Origin: Procambarus clarkii
Lineage: Eukaryota > Arthropoda > Malacostraca > Decapoda > Cambaridae
NCBI RefSeq assembly: GCF_040958095.1
Contig: NC_091160.1
Span: 36,599,665-36,663,664, forward strand
DNA: 64,000 nucleotides
Direction: 5' to 3'
How positions within the stretch are numbered: the first letter of the stretch is position 1; each line of letters opens with the position of its first letter. The notes under the pieces were generated by a model. It was given only the letters and a program-made list of their open reading frames with translations, had not been told where the DNA came from and searched no databases. This document shows, one piece after another, positions 48,082 to 60,454 of the stretch. Made by a program: the position numbers and the translations under genes.

Positions 48082-48539
48082 CCAGCATTGAATGTAATGA
48101 AACGCCATTTTCTGGGCAAGTCCCGGAGGCTCCCCGGAGCAATCCTGGCTGAATGGATATGTATAACGTTCTGGCATCAGTCAATGTGCTTGGAGATCTT
48201 GCCTACCAGGGACCACGAGCCAGAACCTGGCCCCCTCAGAGAAGCAAAAGGAGCAATGGCCTATAGAAACCCCCCCTGTGGTTGGGAGCGTTCTATGTCT
48301 GCCATCGAACAGGACAGGCACCCAGAAAGGTAGGTGCCCCCAAAACAAACCCCTAATCTGGTAAAACTATTGCTACCAAAAGCCGAACAATTAGACAGAA
48401 CTCCCCAAACGAAAATTAGCAAATGAGCATGACGTCATCATGTTGCCGCGTTGCTGTCTGCACAACCCCCCCCCATCCCGGGAGGGGGAAGGGGGAGCCC
48501 CAGACCCCTCATGCCGGCGACCCAACACTAGTTCTTAGG
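48082..48539 (+). repeat. Left ITR of younger DIRS
   Basis: Starts CCAGCATTGAATGTAATGAA and ends GACCCAACACTAGTTCTTAG. Similarity to the inverted partner may extend outward to about 48045 (GGAGCCACCAGGGCTCA), so the exact border is uncertain. Confidence 0.85.
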
Positions 48540-48591
48540 CTGGATGTCAAAACATGCGAAAAAACACCGCCGACTGGAGGAAGGGATGCCT

Positions 48592-48690
48592 GGGAGCCTC
48601 TGGGACTCACCCAGAAAATGGGGTTTCAGTACATTCAACGCTGGTTTTCTGGGGGGAAGTCCCATCGGCTCCTCGGAGTTAACTACCCAA
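48592..48690 (-). repeat. Internal complementary region of younger DIRS
   Basis: GGGAGCCTCTGGGACTCACC, CAGAAAATGGGGTTTCAG and ACATTCAACGCTGG are the reverse complement of the outer end of the left ITR, with a few mismatches. In DIRS1 such a region is thought to template the element ends during circular replication. Confidence 0.75.
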
Positions 48691-48816
48691 AGAGAAGGAA
48701 AAGAAGGGACTTACCTGGGCGGCGGTCCGTCCTCACTCCTCAACATGAAGTCGAGACAACTGGCTGCAACCACTGACCCAATGCAATGCAGGCCCTACTA
48801 GGCCCAGGGACATTCA

Positions 48817-49131
48817 CTAGCTAGTGAGCAGCCAGGACCCTGTTCGACCTCCAGAAACCCCGGGCCCGAATGTCAACCCAGGATATGTTGCCAAAGACGG
48901 CAGCCAAGGCAGCAAACTTACGAACTCCGTGGGCCCGGAAATAGACCGCAGGCTGGATAGCCTTAATAACCCTGCGGACGGCCTGAGAGACCCGAGCCTC
49001 GGAACAGGGAAGAAGGGAAACCGGGTCAACCCAGAGCTGAGCCGCTGAGACGAAGCACGCAGGTGGGAGACTAACAACGAAGCCACCTGCACACCATACA
49101 ATTCATGATAAACTCGAGTCAAAAACTCCAA
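48817..49131 (-). pseudogene. DIRS recombinase region, N-terminal piece only
   Basis: The frame starts MEFLTRVYHELYG and continues VASLLVSHLRASSQRLSSG and LTRFPFF. This resembles the segment that opens the tyrosine recombinase (core-binding side) in DIRS elements. Only about 280 bp remain between here and the ITR, too little for the catalytic domain with its R-H-R-Y residues. So the recombinase is deleted. Confidence 0.55.
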
Positions 49132-49140
49132 ACACGAAGA

Positions 49141-50134
49141 CTAGAGGAGAAGACCGAACCAGCCTCGTACTGGACTGGCCCAATCTGCTGAAAAAGGCAG
49201 AGCCACGGGAAGACCCTCATGTTCGGACACCGAGCAAGCAGGGCCTGAAACCAAGGCTGGGCCGGCCACCAAGGAGCCAGAAGGACAGCCCTTCCCTGGT
49301 AAGTCTAAGCAAGTCAGGACCTGGAGTAACAGCTGAACCGGAGGGAAGAGGTAAAGGTAACTCCACCGAACCCAGTCCAGCTGAAAGGCATCGACCCCGA
49401 TGGCCTTGCTATCGGGAACGGGTGCCACGTATACTGGAAGACACCTCGACCACGCCGACACGAAGAGATCCACTTCCTGAGGCCCGAACGTCCGGCAGAG
49501 CCAACTGAAGGAGCTGGCGTCGACCGTCCATTCCGTGGACAGGAAAATGAACCATGACAGGCCGTCCACCAAAACAATGGACACCCCCGCCCCCGAACGT
49601 CAACTACCAGGAGAGCCAAACCCCGAGAACTCAACAGACGAGTCACCTAAAGCGACCAGCCCCAAAAAACCAAAGACCACATCGAACCTCCACAGTTCAG
49701 ACAATGAACTACCGGGGAGCAATCTGAATGGAGCCTGATTGTCGATTCGCGAGCGACTCGAACCCTCCGGAGTGACAACTAAACCGCCGCGAACTCCTGC
49801 ATCGTCCTGTGGGCCAGACGGAGGGACGGACACCACCATCTCTGGTGCCGGCCTGGTGCCAGAAATGGTCACAAAGCCCCAGCCAAAAGACGATGCGTCC
49901 GTGAACACATTTAGTGAGGGCTCGGGCAGGCGCCAAGGCACTGAACCCCGAAAAACCTGTAGAGGAAGCTGGCGACGCAGCAGCCGGCATAAGACCCCCG
50001 GGAGACGAACCCAGCGATTGCGAGAGGCGGAAGGGACGTCCCCGAAAGAAACAGAACAGCCGACGAAGCCACACTCGACCTGGTGGGTAGACCATCATGG
50101 CAAAGTTCAGGCACCCGCACAAACTCTCGAGCAA
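49141..50134 (-). pseudogene. DIRS RNase H region
   Basis: Three frames have to be combined. Near 50134 the text is LCGCLNFAMMVYPPGRVWLR. At about 49910 it is NVFTDASSFGWGFVT, the RNase H motif. At 49141-49584 it is STEWTVDASSFSWL, EVDLFVSAWS, DAFQLDWVRW and YLFPPVQLLL, which is the conserved block that follows RNase H in DIRS polyproteins. Frame changes between these pieces show decay. The role would be removal of template RNA after reverse transcription. Confidence 0.75.
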
Positions 50135-50713
50135 CCACTGTGACCAAGGAGCCCCACAGGAACAGATGCAGGTGGGAACGCAGGTGAAGCAGAGCCGCCG
50201 GAGGAAGAGACAAGGAAACAGTACGAGCGTCCCGCCGAAGACCCAGCCAAGACTGGACCTGAGAGGGAACCAGTTGAGACTTCCTCCAGTTCACTAGGAA
50301 CCCGAACCCGACGAGCTGGGAAAGAACCAAATCCCTGGCGAGCAGACACGCGGACTGGCTGGGAGCCCAAACCAGCCAGTCGTCGAGGTAGGCCAGAACC
50401 CGTACACCTAAAAGACACAGCCGGGCCACCACGTCCCGAGTAACATCCGAGGCACCAGATTCAAGCCGAATAGAAGGCAATGAAAGCGGTAAGCTTGATG
50501 CCCAACAACAAAACCGAGCCAGTCCCTGAACCATGGATGAACCGGGACGTGCCAATATGTGTCCTTGAGGTCCAGGGCCACCATCCAAGTGCCCGGCTCC
50601 AACAGAAGATGGACCTGGGACAGAGTAGTCATCTTGAAGGAGGGGCAAAAAACCCATGGGTTCAGACGGGATGAAAAGCCTCCAACGAAAAGAGAGGGCA
50701 GTCTGCCAACCAA
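50135..50713 (-). pseudogene. DIRS reverse transcriptase
   Basis: The first half (frame ending near 50408) reads KMTTLSQVHLLLEPGTWMV, then ALDLKDTYWHVPVHP (motif A with the catalytic Asp), RDWLGFVVGHQAYRF and FGLNLVPR (motif B). The second half, in another frame, reads GVRVLAYLDDWLVWA (catalytic YLDD box), GFLVNWRKSQLVPSQ and WLGL. The break lies near 50430. The YLDD box and the LGF/FGLN blocks are characteristic of DIRS-type RTs. Inactive because of the frameshift. Confidence 0.85.
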
Positions 50714-52234
50714 GACGACTCCGGAACCTCATAACGAACCCAGTAGGGACAAGCTGAACCGTACACGAAGGAGCGCGGATCCATCACGAAGGCATAATCC
50801 GGGTCGCTTATGAGGTAAGCCGCAATGGCCGCCCGCAAATCCTTAGACGGGAAGCAGGAGGCCGAAAAGCTCCGGAAAGAAGGAACCGAAGAATCCACGG
50901 GATCACGGAACCAAGCCAGGGGAGGGGTAAACACCAAATCAAATTCGTACGAGGAGGGGTCGAAAGAGAATCCCTCACCCTGTAACACTAAGCCCCGCTC
51001 AGAGGGCAGAAAAACCAAGGCGGGGTCCAACGGGGCCCAAGGCCCCCAAGTCAACCCTCCTCCGCCCCAGGAACCCCACCCAGGGGGGGCCCGGGGCCGA
51101 GCCGTCCTCCAAATCCCCCGCCCCTAAAGAAGAAGCAGAAGCGGCCGAAAAAGCTGGAATGAAGGGGGCCCCACTGGTCTAACCCAGAAGCTCCGGCAGG
51201 AGGACCAGGCTCGAATGCCTCAGTTGCAACCCCAGAAGGGGGACTTCCCCGAGACCACCCGAGTCTCGACACCAACTAAACCCTGTCCCGACCCCGAAAC
51301 CCTCATATGTGTTGGGCTGGAAGCAAGGGGGGGGGGGTTGCAGTATCTGCAGGCGGCTTCGTTTAGTTTTAGGCCGATGTTGGACTTGTTGACTTTCGAA
51401 TGTACAACGGAAGGAGGAGGGACTAGAAGGGGCGGACGGAACCAGAGCCGAAGCGACCCAGACCCCCAAGTTCGGGTCCTTATAACCAAAACGGGGCAGT
51501 CTCGGGGCATCCAAGGCTGCAATCAACCTAGCATGTTGCAGCAACTTAAACCTAGCATGCAACATGACTGCTGCCTGCACCCTCATATCAGTATCAGAGG
51601 CCTGGGTGAACTGGAGTACGATCAGACAACAAACGTCGCACGACTCCGGGTCAAAGGAATTCCCGACCCAACAGGGAGCATGGCAGAGGCAGAACCGGTG
51701 AGTGTCACCCGAGACAAGGGGACAGAGCAACCTTCAACCTTGCAAGACACGAGGGGGGGGGGGGGGGACTCAGGGGTCACATCCATCGGACCCCGTAGCC
51801 CCCGCGGGGTTTCCCAGGGCCTAGGTGTTACGCTAGGGTAAGCCCAGGCAGGGTACTGAGAACCTGTGCCCAAGCCTATCAAACAAACCTCTAAAGCTGA
51901 ACCCCCGGGATGTGTCCACTCACGGGGGCCTAGCTGGAGATGCCACCAATATAATATAATACACAAAGCTCAACCAGCAAAGGAAAGAACAGGCAGACCC
52001 TCCCACCAGGCAGAAAACAAAAACAAAAAACAAAAACCCTGCAAGAGGACAACGTACCCGGGCGGAACAGAGCCGGCCGCTAAAATAACAGAAGACTAGC
52101 TGTGCAGTACCCTCCACCCCAACCAGTGACGACAACTGCCCCCTACCCAGGGACACAAGGGCAAGAAAACCCCAGCAGACCCCAAGGGTGGCCAAGTACC
52201 GAGCAGTAAAAGGCACCACGGAGGCAGACCCCAA
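50662..52234 (-). pseudogene. DIRS gag-like region
   Basis: Upstream of the RT the minus strand encodes proline/serine-rich text in several frames, with VMLHARFKLLQHARLIAALD near 51570, and MDPRSFVYGSACPYWVRYEV at about 50750-50810. The equivalent MDTSSFEFGSASIFWLRYEV occurs in the older copy (about 55030), so this block is a real part of the element. The identity as gag rests on position only. Confidence 0.5.
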
Positions 52235-52430
52235 GGTGGCCCCAAGCCCAAAGGGCAGTACTTACCAGGCACCTAGGGAAGGTAGCCCTAGGTGCATGCA
52301 GCCCAAGTACCTTGGAATATCACTCCTGGCTCTCACACACCCTGGAGAGAGAGAGGCCATGCCACCAGACACAGGCCTGAGACAAAGAATTCTGGAGCCA
52401 GAGGCACGTGACTACACCAGACACCCATCA

Positions 52431-52889
52431 GCCAAGAACTAGTGTTGGGTCGCCGGCACGAGGAGTCTGGGGCTCCCCCTTCCCCCTCCCGGGGAGGGGG
52501 AGGGTTGCACAGACAGCGGCGCAATAACATGACGACGTCATGCTCGTTTGCTAATTTTTGTTTTGGGAGTTATGTCTACTTGTTTGGCTTTTGCTAGCAA
52601 TTGTTTTACCAGATTAGGGGTTTGTTTTGGGGCGCCTACCTTTCTGGGTGCCTGTCCTGGTCGATGGCAGACATAGAATGCTCCCAACCACAGGGGGGGT
52701 TTCTATAGGCCATTGCTCCTCGTGCCTCTCTGAGGGGGTCAGGTTCTGGCTCATGGTTCCCGGTAGACAAAAACTCCAAGCACACTGACTGATGCCAGAA
52801 AGTTATACATATCCATTCAGCCTGGATAGCTCTGGGGAGCCAATGGGGCTCCCCCTAGAAAAGAAGCATTTCATTATATTCAATTCCAG
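52431..52889 (-). repeat. Right ITR of younger DIRS
   Basis: The inverted partner of the left ITR; inner edge GCCAAGAACTAGTGTTGGGT, outer edge CATTATATTCAATTCCAG. It would carry the promoter for the minus-strand genes. Confidence 0.85.
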
Positions 52890-55800
52890 TTTACTGGGAA
52901 AACCTGCTTGATGGCTCCCTGAAGTTAACAACAGAGAAGGAAAAAATTAACTTACTGAGGAGAGGCAGCAGCTACAGATTCGAAGAAGAAACACTAGGCC
53001 AGGAAACTCGGCCCAGGGCTACAAACCCAAATGAGACAAAGGGCATTGATGAAATAGTTTGCTGCCAGAACCCTAATAGACCTCAAAAACCCCATGAGAG
53101 GCATGGTGCATGCTGGTCATAAAGCCCCAACCCAGAGACAAGGAATCCACGAACACGTCGAGCGACGGGGGAGGAAAATGCCACGAAGCTGAACCCTGAA
53201 AAGTCCGAAAAGCAAGGAAGCACGAGCCGACAAAGGGTAAGCAGAGCCCAAACCTTACAGTCTTGGTGATGCAAAAAAGGAGCAGAACTGAAGGAACCAG
53301 TACAACGCCCAGAGCCAAACCCTGACCAGGAAAAAATACTATGCCAGTGAAGTTCAGACTCCCACACAAATGTTCAACCAACCGAGTCACCTGGGGCTGA
53401 TCCTACACCAGACAACAATGCTGCAGGAGGCAGAGCACAGCTGCAGGAGACAGGGGAGAAAGGGATGCTGAATGTGTCCTAAATTAGGCCCCAACTAGGT
53501 TTAACCGAGACAAAATCAACTGGGACTTTAGCCAATTTACCTGGAACCTGAATCTGGCAAGCTGGGAAAGAACCAAATTCCTGGCCAGCTGACACATGGA
53601 CTAAACTAGCCAGTTGTTTCAAGATAGGCAAGAACCTGAACCCCCAATAGACACAGCTAGGTCACAACTACCCATGCTAACCTGGTAAAGATCCGATGAG
53701 CTAGATTCAAGCCAAACCAGCAGAACCTTGAAGTGATAAACTTGATACCCCACTAGAAACCTAAACCAGTCTTTGGATGAATAGGAGCGTGCCAGTACAC
53801 ATCCTGAGATCCAGGGACACCATTCAGGAATTCGTCTGCAAAAACCAAGCAAACATGAGCTGAAGTGGTCATGCAGGTCAGACAGGAAAAGAAGATGCTC
53901 AAACCTGAAAGATAAAGTATGTACAGTATTGTAGGTACCCCCCCCAAGTCCTGCTTGGGGACTGAGAACAACTTGGACACCCACCAAAGGGAAGAGATCA
54001 ATTCTACCACACTCAAGTCCAACCATATCACCACAACTGAATGGAGCTGTGGGGAGGGCACTCAACTCAACATCCCGACACTAAAAGAGGGGGTAAGGGT
54101 GGCCCAACGCCATTGAAGGCCTTGGGAAAGAACCTGGAAAACCTACAAATTGTGGGACCTGGATCCCACAGGATCAGACGTCCCCCCACCTACTCATCAA
54201 ACAAGCAACTGCAAAAGGGCCAGTGTGAAAACCAATAAGTAGACCAATGTTCCAGAACATGTAATGTTGCATTGAGCAGAGAAGGAATCAGCTGAAGGAA
54301 GCACAAGAGTCTGGAAATGCGACTCTACTAGAGGCCAACCTCGACCAACAGCAGGCTAGGCCCTAATCTGACTAGACTGCCTCCAAGCGGAGAAGTCAGA
54401 ACCGCCCCCCTACAAAAGTAATTGAGGGGGACGAAAAGCAGCAGCCACAGCTGATAACAGCTTCCTTAGGAAGGAGAACAGATAAAAAGGGGTAGGCAGA
54501 CAAAAGAGGTTAAGGACCAGGTCAAATCTGAAGACTGAGGTGGCAAAACCTGCAGACAAGCTAGACAGGCCAAGTAATATGCCTGCATCACCTCCCAAAG
54601 AGGGGGATGGGGTGAGCAGCTTGGGCAGTGCTGCCAAAGCTAGAACTGCAAGAAGAAAGGCAGTCACACCAAAGACAAACATAGGAACATCTAAGACTAT
54701 CATGGAGCTTATCTAAGAACAGCTCAATAACCACTCAGATGTACATCACAGATGCTCAGTAGGTATGAGCCCCAAAATCCTCAGTATTGAGGGCTCCAGT
54801 GAACACAGGCAGCTGTACATGAAGCTGCCACTTGACCACATCCTTGGAGAGCACTGGAGCAAACAAGCAGCTCCTAAGCAGTGCAAAGCAACATCTAAGA
54901 ACACCCGAGAGATGGAACTCATTTCCTCCCAACCAAGCCCTGCCAAGCCCGAAGGAAAGAAGGTGGATTGTCAGAAAGCAGAAACAAATAAAGGACCTCA
55001 TACCTAAGCCAAAAAATTGAAGCCGAACCAAACTCGAAAGAGGATGTGTCCATTAGGGAAGCAAGGTTCAAGTCCTGCAAGAGGAACGGAAAAATGTCCG
55101 CCCATGCTGACGAAGACAAAAGGCAGGATGATGCAAATCTCCAGGAAGACAATTCTATAGAATTGAACAGCATGCAAAAGTACACCCTTGAAATAAGGGT
55201 GCAAAAAGATGAGCCAATAGGAGAAATGCTCCCATGAGCAAAAGACCTTGCTTGGATAGAACCGAATAGTATGAGCAGTGGAAGGGCACACACGAACACC
55301 GCAATGGGTCCCCCTAGCTCTGGGGAAGATGGGCCAGCCATGATATTCCCAGAGCAGAACCATATTCCACCCAATGCCTGGTACAGATAGGAATCGTCCA
55401 ACAGAGCAGGATCAGAGCCAGATAATTATTGTGACGGTGAAGGCTCTACATCCCCAGTGGGAAGGTATGGCTCAAATGTATCTGCTGTAAAAGTGGACGA
55501 TGCAACTCCTGAAGTTGGCCAAACTATGTTAACTGCTAAACCCCTGACCTGACTGAAATTTTCAGATGTTTAAGAGCCTTAACCAAGAGGAAAAACCAGA
55601 CACTGGGCACACCACACCAGCAGGGAAAAGGAAGAGGAGCAAACTTAGACCAGGTGGAATTCATCTTCTCCTCCAAAACTTAATCCCTAAACACCAAAGG
55701 GCCCAAACTCCTGGGTGTCCAAATGAGCAACTTGCCACAAACAAGAAAAGCAGAGAAAATCAGCCCACAAAGTGGGAGCTGCCCGAAAAGTCTCCTGTTC

Positions 55801-56945
55801 TGAGGTAGACACCCAGCAAGCACAAATGTCACAACTTTAGACCAAAAGATTCATCAACCCAATAGGCAAATGGGTAGACACAGACAGAATGATTGTCAGC
55901 AAGTAGCAAAGCATGTGAACACCCCCTCAAACTCGCATGTAGCGAGAGGAGGCTCAATGGGCCACGCCGCACTATGCAGGGGAGCTACCTGAAGGCAGAT
56001 AACCAAAGTGGAGGCTCAATCACTAGGGACGTTTGGTAAAAAAAAAAAAAAAAAACACCAAGAGCAGACTATAGGATAAATTTGGTTATTAGGGATGCCC
56101 GCAGTGTGCCATAACATTCACATTCACCTTAATGCACCTCACAAACCAAAAACAGAATGACCCCAACTACAAGGTTTTGCAGTGGAATCAAAAGACGCAT
56201 GCATTACTGAGGGCAAAGCTCTCCACCTCAGTGGCCTGACCTTTCACAGATGAACTCCTGAACACACCAGAGAAGGCAACTCTGGCCATGCAAGGGCAAT
56301 ACTAAAGGAGCACCTTAGTAAAGAAGCCCTAGGCACGTGAGGCCTCAAGCACAGATAATGCCAAGTTCAGTCAACAGAGTGGCTTGAAAACCCACTCGAG
56401 ACAAAACACCAAATACTAGGAAAGATGTGTTACCAAAATACGCCCACAGGATGGAGTCCTAAAGATGGGCAACATTTATCATAGAAAAAAAGCAGAGCTT
56501 GGATGACTGTCAAGCTAGGGACGGGGAGAAATTAACTTTCGCACATCAGTAATAAGACTGAACGTGGGTTATGAGATGCCAGCTTGGCCGTCGGATGGCA
56601 GCTTGGCACATGCACGCTGGGATAGTTCTTTTGTATCCTGTTTCATATGAACCATTTTGTTTTGACTTATTCTTTTACAGTGTCTGTTTGCTGTTTTGGT
56701 GTTTTGTTTTCATGAATCAAACAGTTGTTTTGTCTGTTTTCTGGGTGCTTTCTTGGTCAGGGTGATTGTAACAAATGCACTGCTCTCTGTGCCTTTTTGT
56801 GGAAGCCAGATTCTGGCTCTAGACTCTAGTAGGCCAACAAGACTCCTATGACTGATATGACTAAATACTGATAAGGTATACTGACAACATAGCTAGAAAT
56901 AGCCACCACGGGGCTCCCCCAGAAATTGCCTATTTGACTATTACA
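52890..56945 (-). mobile_element. Older DIRS1-like element (right part)
   Basis: The same gene order as the younger copy, more decayed. It starts at its ICR (TTACTGGGAAAACC, GATGGCTCCCTG) and has an RNase H remnant VDSLSLGWGFMT (about 53160). RT remnants are VYWHAPIHP (about 53790) and WFRFLVGYQVYHFK; a gag-like block SFEFGSASIFWLRYEV lies near 55020. It ends with an ITR remnant at about 56510-56945 (TTTCTGGGTGCTTTCTTGG, AGCCAGATTCTGGCTC). Stops and frameshifts are dense and CpG is much rarer than in the younger copy. Confidence 0.75.
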
Positions 56946-57478
56946 GTACAATGCAGTCATCAACTCATAATTGATTATCATAGATATAAAGCTATCATGA
57001 ATGCAAAGCTATCAATTTGATATCTAGCTGTCATAAAAAAGTAAGTCATCACTTGCTTGCTGTCTATTCTTTCCTTCATAAGTAGCTACTTATTATCTTC
57101 CTTTCATGTTCTCACCATCAAATACTCCTGTACCCTTCACACTGTAATTACTGTACTTCATACTGGTGTTCTCTTACATTTTCCTCATAAAGCCTCTAAC
57201 TTTCAGAGATCTAATACATTTTCCTGCATATTCCAATACTCCTGCTTTTTCCAGTGTTTCCATAGCAATCCTCATCTCTCCTTTGTCTCGCCATTTTAGT
57301 TGCTGTGCTGTTTAGCCATAATCTATAATTTAGCATGGTATCATAAAGGTCTGAATTCATTAGTACTCTCTACAACTGCCACCTGTACTCTCTGCTCCTG
57401 AAAGTACTCAAAAAATGTAGTACTACAACAGTTGTATACAATGCAATTTACACATACACATACAACATGATAATTTAC

Positions 57479-57572
57479 CTGGTTCCCCTTTGATTTTATT
57501 TGTTCAATTTCCTCCTGTGTGAAACTGGCCATGGAGATGGACTTGACACGATGAGGAGGGTTTAACCCACGG
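57479..57572 (-). CDS. AGFG1: AGFG1 exon: ArfGAP domain, RGLNPPHRVKSIS segment
   Basis: Acceptor CTGTTTCAG, donor AACCAG/GTAAAT, 94 nt (enters with the third base of a split codon, leaves in phase 0), residues 1-31 of the visible protein. It reads GLNPPHRVKSISMASFTQEE, nearly identical to human AGFG1 GLNPPHRVKSISMTTFTQQE. This is the part of the ArfGAP domain just after the zinc finger. The exon coding for the C-x2-C ... C-x2-C finger must lie upstream, beyond 64000; I found no trace of it from 57573 to 64000. Confidence 0.93.
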
Positions 57573-60454
57573 CTGAAACAGAGAATTTTACAGTTTTTAC
57601 AAGGGTCTTTTAAATTTGTGTATACCGTATTACAGTATACAGGGAACCTCAAAAACCTGGATTATATTATTCCAGACCCAATCCACATTTGTTGGAAATC
57701 TGGATTTTCCTAAATCTGTCCCTTTTTTGGTTATTAACTGCCAAAATTTATGACTATCTTATGGAAAGCTAAACATATTAAAACATGTATATATTGCCGG
57801 TTGCTGACATTAGGGTTGCTAATAGGAAGTCACCTGTATGGGGAGCTACTACAGCTCTAAGTCGAGCAGTGTCATATGATGTTGTCGCAGCTTCTAGCAA
57901 AGTCGTAGCTTCTTGGTCGGCAATGGGGCGTATAGAATATAATGTACACAAATACATAAACAATAACTTTGGTAGATTGTATTATTTGTAATGTAATAAT
58001 GTAAAAAAAAAAAAAAAATCCCCCATTCACCCCCCCTCCCCTTCCTGGACGACACTGTATGAATGTGACGACAGACATGCCCTGCCATCAACATAATCCA
58101 CTTATGGTGTTAAGTATTGTATTCATTTATTTTCCTTACATTTTGTATATATATTTTGGATTAATTTTAATGTACTGTATTTCTTCTTGATTTATGTTTG
58201 GGTAGCTCTGATAAATTAATGTTACCAATACTGTATTTTTGTTCATCAAAAGGAAATGTTTTACAATATAGAAAGGAAAAAGAATCGTTTGGATTATTTA
58301 TGCACACCAGGAAATTGAACTAATTTAGGGTGGCAGTTTGGAGATCAATTGAATATTTATGAGGCAATAAGGTTTTTGAGGTACTGTATACCTGTGGGAA
58401 ACTGGTTACAGTACTCTGAAAATTAGCTTTAACTGAACTTGAAACACCACTGCATCTTTGGTGAGAATCAGAGCCTCAGGACCGTGGGATTGCCATACAG
58501 ACCTATACAGATGAGGATAACAGAGGAAATTTTAAATAACAGTAACATTAAACGATGGTGTCTGCATGAGTGGTGGCAGTAACTCTGAATCAGGTATGCA
58601 CATTAATGTTGCAAAAGCAGCCAGGAAACATGACATCACATATATTATTATGTATGTCACGCACCTAGGATGTGACAGTCCACACAGTGGGCTAGAAATT
58701 CCACTAATAGAATACTAGTGATAACTCATTTCTGTTAGGATGGTGTACAGTAAATAATAAAAAAGACTTCAAATAAATCTAATACAAAAAAATATACAAA
58801 ATATTGAGGACAATGATATATTGCAGCTGGCTACAGCCTATTTGGACTTCACCCCTGATATATTTATTCTTAACACAAATCTGACCTAAGAACATAGGAA
58901 TAAAGATAACTGCAGAAGGCCTATTAACCCAAACGAGGCAGCTCCTATTTATAACCACCCTATCCCATTCATATACATGTCCCATGCTTGAAACGATCAA
59001 GGGACCCCACCTCCACCACGTTACGCGACAACTGGTTCCACAAATTAACAACAATGTTCCCGAACCAGTACATATAACCCAAATCTTTCCTAAATCTATA
59101 TTTATCAAATTTATACCCATTGTTTCGTGTTCTGTCCTGTGTTGATACTTTTAATACTCTATTAATATCCCCCTTTGTTATGTCCATTCATCCACTTGTA
59201 CACCTCTAACTCTTCGTCTTTCCAGCGAATGTAATTTAAGCTTTGTCAATCTTTCTTCATATGACAGGGTTCTTATTTGCGGGATTAACTTTGTCATCCT
59301 ACACTGGACGTGTTCTGGTGAATTATATCCATTCTACAGTACAGCGACCAAAACTGAACTGCATAATCTAAATGGGGCCTAACCAGAGTAAAATATAGCC
59401 GTGGAACACCACCAGGTGTCTTATTAGTAATGCTTCGATTAATAAATCCCAGTGTCCTATTTGCCTTACTACGAACATTTATGCATTGCTTTTATGGTTT
59501 TAAATTCTTACTAATCATAACTCCCAGATCCCCTTTCCCAATCCGACTTCACAATCTCAACACCATCTAGCTCTTATCTTGTAACTACTGTATATCATTA
59601 CCTAGCCTCAAAACCTTACTTTTGTCAGCATTAAACTGCATCTGCCAATCTTTTGACCATTTCAAAACCCTATTTAGATAGTCTTGAAGTGATAAGAATC
59701 TTTTTCCGTGTTTATTTCCCTCCCGATTTTTGTATCATCAGCAAATTTGCAAATATTGCTACTCAAACCTGAATCTAAATCATTTATATATACTGTATTA
59801 CGAATAACAGAGGTCCCAGGACAGAGCCTTGAGGCACTCTACTTACAACATTTTCCCACTCTGACTTAACCCCATTTATACTAACTCTTTGTTTCCTTTG
59901 GTATAGCCATTCCCTAATCCAACTTAACATAGTACCCCCAATACCGTGAGCCTCTATCTTTTTAATCAGTCTTTCATGTGGGACTGTGTCAAAAGCTTTG
60001 CTAAAGTCCAGGTACACAATATCACAAACCTTACCACTATCAACTACCTCAATGATGCTGGAGTAAAATGATAGCAAATTTGTTAAGCATGAACGGCCTT
60101 TTGTAAAACCATGTTGTGAATCCTTTATTAATTTATGTTTTTCAAGATGAAGACGAATGGTATTTGCAATTGTCGATTCAAGTATCCTTCCCACAATAGA
60201 CATTAAGCTAACGGGCTGATAGTTTGACTCAAGTGATCTATCTCTTTTCTTTAAAATTGGAACCACATTAGCAACCTTCCACGACTCTGGCACTCTGCCT
60301 GACTCTAATGATTTAACACTTTAGTCCGGGCATGACATAGCATTGCGTCATCTGTTTACTCTCGGTAATTTCGGGAATGACACAATGCTGCGTCGTCCAC
60401 TAAAATAATTGCCAAAAATCATGTTTTTATCCGATTTTGGGGGGACTGTTTGGT

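Larger units (their letters stand above)
48082..52889 (-). mobile_element. DIRS1-like tyrosine-recombinase retrotransposon (younger copy)
   Basis: About 4.8 kb, bounded by long inverted terminal repeats (48082-48539 and 52431-52889) that agree closely over about 458 bp, for example GGCTGAATGGATATGTATAAC, CCTAATCTGGTAAAAC and GACCCAACACTAGTTCTT. An inverted copy of the outer left end lies inside at 48592-48690 (internal complementary region). Minus-strand genes run gag-like, RT, RNase H, then an N-terminal piece of the recombinase region. Inverted repeats plus an ICR identify the DIRS1 type, as opposed to the split direct repeats of Ngaro/PAT. The element is GC-rich against its AT-rich surroundings. 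Frame breaks and loss of the recombinase catalytic domain make it non-autonomous. Confidence 0.85.
47438..57478 (-). other. AGFG1 intron filled by nested DIRS elements
   Basis: 47440-47815 is plain AT-rich DNA. 47825-56945 is the nested pair of DIRS1-like elements. 56950-57478 has no recognised feature. An intron this long is mostly explained by these insertions. Confidence 0.8.

Noticed and set aside
49739..51841. Plus-strand open frames across the DIRS element
   Set aside because: Shadows of the GC-rich minus-strand genes; no motif in them.
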